Source: Ptychodera flava (Eukaryota > Hemichordata > Enteropneusta > Ptychoderidae). From it: a DNA stretch of 64,000 bases. Positions within the stretch are counted from its first letter, which is position 1, and each line of letters begins with the position of its first letter. The stretch is from assembly GCF_041260155.1 (NCBI RefSeq), contig NC_091943.1:19832783-19896782 (forward strand). The letters are read 5' to 3'. Positions 47,901-57,740 of the stretch are shown here, piece by piece. The position numbers were made by a program, and so were the translations under genes. The notes under the pieces were generated by a model that worked only from the letters and a program-made list of their open reading frames with translations, searched no databases and had not been told where the DNA came from.

Positions 47901-49986
47901 GTGAGAGATCATGTATTAATGTATACACAGAGAAAGAGATGTAGATGCATTGCAAGGGGCCATCATGAAGTCTTGTCGCTATGAATACTATGAATATCGC
48001 TGGAAAACCCACTTGCACTCTTGTTGTCCTAACGATATTTTATAACTCAGGCAAAGCAAAATAAGAGTAATGTTCCACACAGAAAGACCCGAAATAATTA
48101 TCTAACCGTTTTTTGCTACATTCTTAGATTACTTACCAATGTCTTCGGGGACAGATATTCGTTCTCTGAAATTTTTACAATTTGTTTTGGATCTACCACT
48201 TGTGGTGGCTCATTTAAAATATCTTGGAGTAAGAAAAATTTTCACCGTCTTTGTTTTTCTGAAATGGAATTTGTTCCCCGAGAGTTAACACCGGAATGGG
48301 GGCAGTTTTGAATTACTAAAATCGGTAAAATTGAAGGTAAGTTATGTCAGACTCTAGTATTCTTGATTTTCGTAAAAGGGTGTTTAAAGTTTCAATGAGG
48401 AAAATTTTAGCAAAAATTAAGCAAAAGCTAGTCTTCCAAATTTCGAGGTGCGAACTACCGTGCATGTCTATGCTATGGAGAGGGAAAACAGGTGAAAAAT
48501 AACGCTGACGGCATCCCCTACATTGGATGTTCGCTGCAACATTCTTTCGTACGAAGTACCTCCATATCAATATGGATTTCAGGTGGGAGGGTCCCTAATG
48601 GAAGAAAAGTTTTGCGCATTTGATCACTTGCAGAAAAATGTTAACTGAAAAGAAGTAAGTAGTCATCCTTCCAAATGAAAAATGGAGTCGAATTAGCAAT
48701 GTCTCAAACATTCAAACTCACCGTATCAGTTCGAATAACCATGTATTCTGCCTGTGGGTCTTCTTTAGAACATTCTGGACAGTAACCACTGCCTGTTGCC
48801 CTACGAAAATAGTCGAGCCTTGTACTTAGATGGAATGGCAAATATTGCAAGATGGTCACACAAATACATACATACATACATACATACATACATACATACA
48901 TACATACATACATACATACATACATACATACATACATACATACTTTCACACATACATACATACACACATGCATACATACATACATACATGTATGCATGCA
49001 TGCATGCATGCATGCATGTATGTATGTATGTATGTATGTATGTATGTATGTATGTATGTATGTATGTATGTATGTATGTATGTATGTATGTATGTATGTA
49101 TGTATGTACGTACTTACATGTATGTATGTATGCATGTACATACATACATACGTACGTGCGTTCGTGCGTGCGTGCGTGCGTGCGTGCGTGCATGCATGCA
49201 TGCATGCAGGCAGGCAGGCATACATGCATGCATGCATGCATACAGGCAGGCAGGCAGGCACGTAGACAGGCACATACGTCCGTCCATCCATCCAACCAAC
49301 CATCCATCCATATATCTATTCATCCCTCCATCCATCCATCCGTTCAAACATCCATCCATACATGTATGCGCATGCATGCATCCACCAATCCATCCACGCA
49401 TCTCAAAGCAATGAAGTATCGATATGGCGAGTACTATGAGTTAATACCAGTATAAGTTTCTCAATAGTCCATGTTATGTCTTTCTGGTCAGATCGCTTGT
49501 AAAGTTTGACCTTCTAACAATGAATTTTGCTTCCTTTTTCAGGTTTGACAATTTAAGCTTACGTATACGGCATTTTTGTTGAGTTTAATGCATTTTCACT
49601 TTATGAAAAGGATGCTCAAACTTAACCATGACATTCATTACATCGATAAAGATAAGCAAATGAAAGCGAAATATACCCCTCCGTTTGCAAGTAGGTTGCC
49701 CCTTTCAATTCTGAAAATTACTACTTTGTCGGGGAATCTACGCGTTCGTTATGACCGAATATATTATTACTGTGAAGATGATAATCTACCCTTTTTATGA
49801 GCAGAACAATCAAAAGAGAAACGAAAGGGCTATATACCTCAGAAGTTCTTCAACGCAGCTGACACAAAATCTATGTCCGCAAAAGTTTTGTCGAGGATCT
49901 CTCAAAATAAACTTGCAGTTTATACAAGTATACTTCTCTGCTTCATCTTTTCGTCGTATCAATGACAGTGTAGAATAGCCAGTCAT
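41984..49986 (-). CDS. TRAF3-like RING/zinc-finger/MATH adaptor, copy A, with two frameshifts
   Basis: Minus-strand exons: 49986-49838, 48800-48722, 47745-47647, 45317-45156, 44747-44676, 44108-44023 and 42996-41984. Borders are GT/AG with matching phases. Exons 1-2 form a complete C3HC4 RING (residues C21, C24, C36, H38, C41, C44, C57, C60; CGHRFC visible). Exon 3 carries VYQDFAIKREMKSLLTKC and the first TRAF zinc finger, exons 4-6 further zinc fingers, and exon 7 a coiled coil and a MATH domain (KMCARVYLNGDGMGKG, ending VDTSDL). The total of about 553 residues matches TRAF3. Such proteins bind receptor tails through MATH and act as ubiquitin-ligase adaptors. Against copy B it lacks one base in exon 6 (near 44040) and one in exon 7 (near 42705), both in A-rich runs. 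Either it is a young pseudogene or these are sequence errors. Confidence 0.85.
46216..46394. mobile_element. pogo/Tigger-like MITE in TRAF A intron 3
   Basis: The ends CAGTAAACCCTCGCTCTAA and (reverse complement) CAGTATAATCCCTCGCTCTA are inverted, about 179 bases apart, and flanked by TA. Both have the CAGTA...CCTCG pattern of pogo/Tigger elements. Confidence 0.7.
48862..49398. repeat. Compound tetranucleotide array in TRAF A intron 1
   Basis: (CATA)n runs 48862-48942, then mixed TACA/GCAT, (TGTA)n about 49017-49120, then CGTG, GCAT, GGCA and ATCC tracts. The CATA and TGTA blocks are reverse complements and could pair. Long open frames on both strands are repeat artefacts. The array starts about 60 bases upstream of the exon 2 acceptor. 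Confidence 0.95.
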
Positions 49987-52104
49987 AGTACGATTATTTG
50001 CAAGTCAAACTTGATAAGGTGTGTCGTTGTATTATCCGTTTGCTGTGTTTGTCAGCTTGGTTATTATGCTTCAGTGAAGTTCTTGGCGTACTTATATCCC
50101 TCTGGATTCTTCAGAGTAATGAGAGGATGACAGCAGTGTCGAGTTAGAGAAACAGGGTTCAGCGCCTTGATAAGTTTGATTTGTATTAGCTGACAAACAT
50201 TGGCTCTCACACAGTCAATAATTGCTGCAACTTAGTCTGAAATATATAAACAGATAAGATAAAATATTAATACTGCAAAACCGTTATTCATCATCAATTA
50301 CAGTAGTTGCATAAACGATGGAACAGTTACGGTTTAATTGCGATCTCGAGATTCTCCCGAGAGATGTTGGAGTTGACGTGAGTTGATGATGATGATGACG
50401 ACGACGACGATGATGATGATGATGATGATGATGATATCTGGGTCCCAGTTAAAGTACTTGATTCTACTTCTTTTGTATGAGAAAGGTTACTTCTAGGCAA
50501 AAATAAACACGTTTTCTTGAGAGTAGATAGTTTACGGGCCTGACCCTGTCCTTAAATATATCTCTGAATTCCAAATGCCTGCTATTTGTACTCGTGATCA
50601 GAAATAGTTTAAAGGTGGACTCAATGAAGATGTCATTTCAGCAATCTGTCGTGCGTTTATGATTGTGCCGGTACAGTAAGTGAACGAGATGAACGTGATT
50701 GGGGGGGGGGGGGGGAGGTTGTTTTCCTCTGCACCAACTTGCAGGAGCGCGTTAAGCACAGTACATCACAGATTCCACTCTAATGCATTCTCCGATTGAC
50801 ATGCTTTCATTATTTTTCGTAATCTTCACTTTTGTCGTAATTTTACGATTGTTACGAGCGACGTGTTGACATGGCTTACAATATTTTGGGCAGCTGAAAA
50901 AGCAGACCATTGATATTGTGATTTTAAAGCGAATACTTACTATACCTCGTGCAGCCTGGTGTTCACAATCAGCTGGTTCAGATGAACTTGATCGTACGTA
51001 CGTAGTTGGTGGCTTCGCCGCTTCCGTGATTGCGCTCATGAACACAGATCCAGACTGAAGGTATAGCTGCAGACGCTGCAGACTTACCATGTCAGGCTAG
51101 TATACGTTTGGATTTGAAATGTTATTTGTAATGAATGAGGTCATGAGATGACGCACTTTTGTAATGCAAATGAGTCAGCTACTATAGTTTGACAATATGT
51201 CTATACACGGTCCCTCCACAAAAGGAACCCTGTGGTGTCCATGAACTCCATGGTGCCATGGAGCTAGAAACAGACGTTTCTAGCCTACTTCATGCAGAAA
51301 TAGCACTATTGTATCTATGATGCAGGACAACGGATTTCAAACACGAAGTTGTTTGCAATAATAGCTTTGAAGTACATATGCTGTGTCATGTTGAGGCAGG
51401 TGAGGTTTCAGGCTAAGTGTGGTACTGAGGGTGCAACGGTTGACTTATAGACGCTCGTGTATAAGAGTATAGTGTAGATATGGTCCCGATGCCCAGGGAC
51501 ACTATCTGAACCGTGGAGACATGGTTGTAGTACTGCTGCTACCTGAATCAATACCCCAAAACTATAACAATCTACCTCCATGGCTACACTAACGCCATAC
51601 CGTAAGCTCAAAGCTCCGAAGGTTGAACCATAGACAGTAGAGGGGTGTCTACGCTTGAACACGATTCTGTAAGTTCATAATAAGGTCAAAGGGCGCTCGT
51701 CATTTTAATATAATTACAGGATATCCACTCCGAGTCGTTTTCACGCCCGGAAATAAACTTTCAACTTCAATGTTATAAATGTGACTATTGGGTATACTTT
51801 TGCTTGTTCACCATCTGCGCATTTTAATTTTTTAACGTCGATTGAAATGGAGAGATTATGTGTACATACCGGTACATGTGTGAGCAATGGCGTCGACTTG
51901 AGTCTCGCAGACAACTAGTTCACTGTTACGTTCTGATCAGAAAAAGATGCGCTCTTAACTCAGGTAGCGGTCGAGATCACATCGGGCGGGCAAGAGTATC
52001 CTCAGGCTAAAATCATGTTTTACCTTTATGTCGCTCGTGTTCACACACATGAGCTAATGTCGCAGCGATGTCTGTCAGTTTTTTTGTGTGTGTATTTGTG
52101 TGTG
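49987..52104. other. Upstream region of TRAF copy A
   Basis: Presumably holds the promoter and 5' leader of the minus-strand TRAF gene, but no TATA box or leader exon could be fixed. It contains a (GAT)n tract (50385-50434), a 16-base G run (50700-50715) and a CGGTCCCTCC half-palindrome near 51209. Confidence 0.4.
50385..50434. repeat. (GAT)n/(GAC)n microsatellite
   Basis: GATGATGATGACGACGACGA then GATGAT repeats. Confidence 0.95.

Positions 52105-52159
<55 letters not shown>
52105..52159. repeat. (TGTC)n microsatellite
   Basis: Perfect tetranucleotide run following a (TG)n tract. Confidence 0.97.
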
Positions 52160-52444
52160 TGGTTCGAGATCTCAAAAGCGGCATCTCGGATCTGAATCAA
52201 ATCTTGTAAATAGATTTTGTTAGGAAATAGCAAGAACTGATTCGTTTTTGGTGGATTTGGCTTTTATTCTTTTTGTATGATTATTTGCATAATTAAGCTT
52301 AATGCTTTTAGAAAAATGGATATATATTTAGAATGCATAGCTGTAGATACAGCGAACTCTCATAATTAGGAATGTGTATCTTGATTGACTTCATCAAAGA
52401 TGACGAAACGTCCATGTGCATCGAAGATAACATGATATAACATT

Positions 52445-52875
52445 ATGAAAGGCATTTAGCACTTTTTTCTTCAGCTAATTACTAATTTGCGTATTTAACA
52501 AACTTTCTTTATTAACGACATAAAACTCGAAGGGCTTGAGCAAAGTTTCTAAACTTACCATGGCTTTTGATGAGACAATGATATCAAAACTGAAAGAACT
52601 TGAACATAGTTGACGAAAGTGTTATGTATATTAATTATAAAGTTTTGAAATAGAAATGAAAGGCATTTTGCAGTTTTGCGTCAGTTAATTTATCATTTGC
52701 ACATTTAATGAGCTTTCACAGTTTGGAATGTAAAGTTTGAGGGAATTAAACTTGTCCAAAGGCAATGGCACTTGCTATTAAGTGGTGATACAATGACAGC
52801 AGTCAACGACATTTAGTATTTTCATTTGAGCTAATTACATGTTTGTATACTGAATTATTTTTGAAATTAACCTAA
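52445..52875 (+). repeat. Three diverged copies of a ~200-bp unit
   Basis: GAAAGGCATTTAGCACTTTT, GAAAGGCATTTTGCAGTTTT and a shorter ACGACATTTAGTATTTT start three units that continue with TCAGCTAATTA-like and TTTGCryATTTAA-like blocks. No coding sequence. Confidence 0.65.
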
Positions 52876-53629
52876 TGTGAATATTGTTCGTGATGTTGAC
52901 CATAACAATTTTGATGACGTTGCAAACTTACTATAAAAGTTTGAATTTACAGACAACTTTAACTGCAATATATACTGGAACACGTGAGAGCATTCTACTT
53001 AAGTTTCCAATATGCCACGTGTCTCACTCTAAGCCAATATATGATATGTAAGGTGTACCAAATAATATTGCCGCTTCTACTCAAATACTTTGAACGTAAC
53101 GGTCACAACAAAGGATTCGATTCTGAAGACATGTATTTCATTGCGTGCAACTCAACGTCTTTGCACTTGATTAACATTTAGATGTCAGAAAGCATGGTCG
53201 ACTGAAAATACAAAGATCTCAGGAATGTGTTGGTTGGATGAGAGTTCGAAAACGGCAAGCCAGAAAAAGCGCATAACCTTTCAGACGTTGTTTCTTTCAT
53301 ATGAGCTTGCGAATTGCGTAATCAAATGTAAGGCCAAAGTAAGTAAATTCTTTGTATTGCGTCCTCGCGCGCCTAGGTTTTTGGAGATTTTTCGGGAAAA
53401 AAACAAACTTTCCTTTCAAAATTTCGCCGTTGGTGGCGTTATTTTGTCGCAAAAACAAATCGTGGCTTTTAACTTTGCGACGAAACACTCCTTTACGGCA
53501 GTCATATTTCACTAATGGACCATGCAGTGACGTAAGACGTCTACACATTTACCCCTGTCGATACTCTCAGCCTCACGCCGGGGCCCTGTTGTGGCTTTGC
53601 CTGTTGTGGCTTAGTCGTCACGATGAAAA

Positions 53630-55141
53630 ATGGATGAAAGCAGGGAAATAATCGAAGTTAAAAAACAGGAAACCTTTGCACGGCAACTTGAAGGCATGGT
53701 CATCGCGAGCAATCGGGACTTGAACAGAGAGAGATTCAGTCGGCCGATTGGACTTTACTACCACGACTCAGAGAGTATGGCAGACGGAAAAATCGGAAAG
53801 AGTTGAGGCCTATGCTAGTCAGTTGGTCTTTTAGGTTTGCCACAAATTTGGTAAATTCGTCCATTTTTTCTTGAAACAAAAAAAAAAAACAAGTGATCAA
53901 TCCTGTAAACGAAAGGCCTTTACGTACTATTTTGTTCAGTTTGGGTATGGGAAAGTATATTAGAATCCCTCTTTGAAAGTTCAAACTTGTAGGGGGCGGT
54001 CTTAGCTGCTCTTGAAGGAGGTCACACTTTTCTGCATTAATGACATCGGCTGGTAATTTATTCCAGGTGTCCACAACTCTTGCTGAAAAAAGTACTTTCT
54101 TGTGTTAAGTCGAACGGTTAGTTTATGAAGTTTGGGACAGTGTCCTCAGGTTAACGAGTTTGATGAGATCAACATTCTGTTTGCTTTTTTGCAAACTTAT
54201 CACATTTGCTTGAAGGTTTTAAGGTAGAATGAAGTAGATCGCCCAAGTCATTTTCTTCAGTCACTACGTCCCATCCAGTGATTGTTCATTGAGTATTTAT
54301 TGAAGGGGTTGTTGTAGCCAATATGCGTCCGCCAGTGTTCACTCATTTTTTGTAGCTTGTCCAAATCAGCATGTAGAATTTCAGGATCACTACAATTTCG
54401 CAAGGGATATGTCTTGGTATTGTCAGTAAATTTTTGAGTTCAGAACTAATTTCACCGCCAGTATGATTGATGTAGATTAGAAAGAGTACTGCTCCAAGAA
54501 CTGAACCCTTTGGGACACCACTTGTGACGTATTCTCCATTTATGACTACTCGCTGTTTTCGTATTTGTCAATCATGCTTTTACCCACTGTAGAATATTTC
54601 CATTTATACCATGATACTTCATCTTTTCAATCAATCTGGGGTGTGGTAACTTTGAAAGTGCAAGGAATATAGATGTGAAGCTTCCATCTAAATTTGGGTC
54701 TGGTGAGTCTGTGTGTGGAGACTGACAATTGCGATACGATTTCTTTTATTTGATGGAAAGGTGCTGGTTTTACGGATGGTCCCGAGGAAGCTACAGGGAA
54801 TACTTTTGTCAATTATATCATCAATGTCTTCTTCTCTCTGATGCCCTATCTTTCTAAAATTGAATGCAGAGGCTACAAGTTACCATTTTTATTTGGTGTT
54901 TTCTTTCAAAACAGACACCTTTCAGCAAAACTATGACATTCCATCAGAGCGTAGACATTACAAGAAACTTGAAAGAAACGTACAAGAACTTGAGGACAAA
55001 AGACCGTTACTGTATACTGTTATAGTGTACCCATTCCTCAAACTGTCCAGATTTTGTGCAATGGTATTGACATGTGGACACTTTGAATGCACAAGAAAGA
55101 AATCCAAAACTAATAAGAGAAAAGCAAACGTCAAAGAATGA
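53630..55141 (+). CDS. Two-exon gene, 123-residue protein of unknown function
   Basis: Exon 1 (53630-53774) starts MDESREIIEVKKQETFARQ and ends in phase 1 at a GTATGG donor. Exon 2 (54915-55141) follows a pyrimidine-rich acceptor (CTTTCAAAACAG), keeps the frame and ends at TGA. A polyadenylation hexamer follows at 55240. The joined product is charged and helical in its first half, continues with RRHYKKLERNVQELEDKRPL, has a short hydrophobic stretch (LLYTVIVYPFLKL), then a cysteine pair region and a basic tail (RKKSKTNKRKANVKE). I do not recognise the family. A CRE-like TGACGTAA at about 53527 lies 100 bases upstream of the ATG. The 1.1-kb intron contains an antisense LINE. Phase agreement and the polyadenylation signal support the model; there may be further exons. 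Confidence 0.55.
53790..54860 (-). mobile_element. 5'-truncated LINE (CR1/L2-like), broken
   Basis: On the minus strand, scattered reverse-transcriptase motifs appear in order: RLIEKMKYHGINGNILQWV, QRVVINGEYVTSGVPKGSVL with GAVLFLIYIN after it, LHADLDKLQ, and finally RVVDTWNKLPADVINA, the typical C-terminal block of CR1/L2-type LINEs. Several frame changes and internal deletions (including the YADD region) make it inactive. It lies inside the intron of the two-exon gene in the opposite direction. Confidence 0.85.
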
Positions 55142-55239
55142 CTGTTTATTTGATCCATTTGTTATGAAAATGCATACAGTGATCATACAGTGTGCCACAC
55201 TGTGACAGGAGTATTCATGTGGTTTAAGAAAAATTGTTC

Positions 55240-55245
55240 AATAAA
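55240..55245 (+). promoter_or_regulatory. Polyadenylation signal AATAAA
   Basis: The AATAAA hexamer is 98 bases after the stop of the 123-residue protein gene, supporting 55141 as its terminal exon end. Confidence 0.65.
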
Positions 55246-56224
55246 GGTAAACAGCTTTTGTGTTAAATTTTCTGTGTGTGTTTTTAGCCGCTTACCCGCA
55301 TACCTTTTAGGATTTTAAGTGGACGCAAAACAAAGAATTTACTTACTTTGGCCTAATTGATTAAACAATGACTGGTACTTTTCTAGTTTGAGCATTTAAA
55401 ATTTCTGAAGAGAGTGTGGTGATGTGGGGTTTTATGATCAAGGTTGCTTAGTCTGACTTCGCAGATAAGTAACAACAATCGTGTATTTGCAATGAACTTA
55501 CTAGGTTTATTGCTGCACAGACAGTGCGAAAGAAGGAATGAACAAGACTTTTCGTGTTGCAAATTAAACGCGCCTTTCACAGGCTTGCAAAGAACGCTAT
55601 AGAAAGCTAAAGGAGACTCTAGTCCACAGTGATTTGGTAGAAATTCATTGAAGTGTCTGATTGGCTGAATCTATCGCATCGAGGATCCGCACGGTCATAT
55701 TACTACAAAGTTCAAATAAACTGTTATTTGTCTGTAACGAAATACTGAACAGTCTAGCAGCAACATAGGCATCCCCATAGTACATTTTTCTACAGTGTTA
55801 GATTTTTCGACTAGAACCAATCAAAACAGGATAGTGAAGGCTAAAATAGTGTAAATATCTGGATAATTATTGTGAAACTTTATTTGCTGTCGATAACTTA
55901 TTCGGTCAATAAGGCCGGTCTTCTATAAGGTCGCTACGATAAAAAAATTACAAAAGTATAAAAAAGTACAAAAAAGTACAAAACCGAACATTATAACAGA
56001 CAACGAACACGAGAAAGACGGCAAACAGAGCCGAAGTAGAATGCAAGTACACGTTACATCTAATCAATGAGACTTTCATAAATGCGACTTGAATGACTTA
56101 AAGACACTTTTAAAGATAATTTAAACACAATTCTAATTTTTTTGTTCGGTGTACAATGTTTGCGAAATAATTTTGAATAATTGTCCAAAGTTTGAGTTAT
56201 GATTTAATCAGCTGCATCAAGTTA
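55246..56224. other. Intergenic stretch without recognised gene
   Basis: Nothing recognised apart from short A-rich repeats near 55950-55985. Confidence 0.4.
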
Positions 56225-56815
56225 TTTATAGATTATGAGCTATTCCTGAATAAAAGTGTCTGAAAAAATTGTATAATTTTACGTTGAGTATTTCACAGCG
56301 GCTGCTTTTAGATGGAAGTACATTGCATTGGTATAGCAACAGATAATTATACTCTTGTGAAGTTCACTCTTTGGGAATTCAAAAGAGACAGTTCATAAAT
56401 ATAACCATCATGATGATCATACATTCTCAGAGTTTAATTAATACTAGTACTAGTACTATCGGCATTACATGTAAAAGCTCTAGCAGTTTGACCGTGCACG
56501 TCTGCTTTATTCTCATGCACTATTCATGTATAGTATAAGCTAAGCTTCTCCAATGTATAGTTCAAAATCTGGCCACTGTAAGGGAGCCTTCAGTAATTAC
56601 AGGGGACCGGATAGGCCTGATGATACAGTGTACAGAATCAGCTATTCCGGGATAAAAGTGTCTGAAAAATGTGCTTGACGTTCATTTTTTATGGTTGTTG
56701 CTCCGGATTGAATATATTAGTAAGAACGAACAACTATACTCGTTCGATGTTCACTTTTTGCGAATACAAATAGAACTGCTCATACATATGATCATGATGA
56801 TCATAAGTTCTCAAA
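56225..56815 (+). repeat. Direct duplication of a ~200-bp segment
   Basis: 56225-56430 and 56636-56815 share GCTATTCC, ATAAAAGTGTCTGAAAAA, GAAGTTCACTyTTTG and ATGATGATCATA in the same order, about 410 bases apart, with clear divergence. Confidence 0.7.
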
Positions 56816-56907
56816 CATGTACTGTCAATATAGTGATGCTAAAAATGATCATGGCATAACAGATATGTTTCAAGTAAGGGGCGACGTCAAAAGATCGATG
56901 TTTGAAA

Positions 56908-57217
56908 AAAAACTTAATTGCTTAAGTTTGGGGGTGGGGGGTTGGCCAAATTAATTTCTGTGCAGTCAAAAACGATTAACGTCTTTTTGGCAAATTTTAC
57001 GATTTCAAGGCTGGTTTTTGTACGCTAAAACCGATCCAGTCACCCGTTTTTTGTTACTTTATAATGGTTTTCAATTTTTATTTAATTCAATGGTACATTG
57101 GTACGTCGTTTGAAAGAACTAGTACAGGTATGAGTCCGCAATGTTTTTCAATTTTAGGTCAGTTAAGTTAGAAGGGGGGCGGGGGGGTTGAGGCCAAACT
57201 TAAGAAATTAAGTTAGA
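56908..57217. repeat. 310-bp inverted-repeat element
   Basis: The left end AACTTAATTGCTTAAGTTTG and right end CCAAACTTAAGAAATTAAGT are inverted copies, each next to a G-rich tract (GGGGGTGGGGGG, GGGGGGCGGGGGGG). MITE-like, non-coding. Confidence 0.65.
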
Positions 57218-57673
57218 TTTATTAGATTGAACTTTGATGTTGCCCTAACACCGGTCAGACAGAGTTTGCACAACGTGAAAAATTAATGCTTTCAGTATTG
57301 AACAGTAAGTTTTGTCTTATACAGGACAAAATAGTGTACCTGTAGCTTTACCATAATCTTTTACTATATTTCACTCACTGAATTGCGCAGGTAAACAAAA
57401 TTAATATATATAAGTGTGCATCGTGAGGCAAAATGTCTCGCCACGCAGTGGCAGGGAGGGTCAAGTTTTAGACAAAAGACAGAGAGGAGATTCATATGTT
57501 AAATGGTAGGATAGGATAGGATCACATTTTGCAGTACAGGTTTGTCTGATTCCCTCGGCCTAACACGCCCCTTAATTAATGAAGGCTCCCTAAACCATTG
57601 CAGTTAAAAATGTGTAGAAGAAGTTTTAGGATGCATGGTGTTGCTCAAATGCTCTATTTCACATTTTGTTAAC

Positions 57674-57679
57674 TTTATT
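57674..57679 (-). promoter_or_regulatory. Polyadenylation signal of TRAF copy B
   Basis: TTTATT on the plus strand is AATAAA on the minus strand, about 62 bases after the TRAF B stop codon at 57741. Confidence 0.55.
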
Positions 57680-57740
57680 ATTCACTAACATGGCTATTAC
57701 TGATATAATCTACATTCATATAACATATAGTTCAGCCTCT

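Noticed and set aside
48128-48230. Possible minus-strand exon ending ISENEYLSPKTL before a GTAAG donor
   Set aside because: It lies between TRAF A exons 2 and 3, which join directly in a conserved order, and the matching intron of copy B does not keep the frame.
48704-49455. Long open frames on both strands (130-220 codons)
   Set aside because: They are created by the compound CATA/TGTA array. Only the RING exon at 48722-48800 is real.
50752-51090. Minus-strand frame starting MVSLQRLQLYLQSG upstream of TRAF A
   Set aside because: It could be a leader exon, but splicing to TRAF exon 1 meets stops, and ATGGTAAGT at its start looks like a donor itself. Not supported enough to call.
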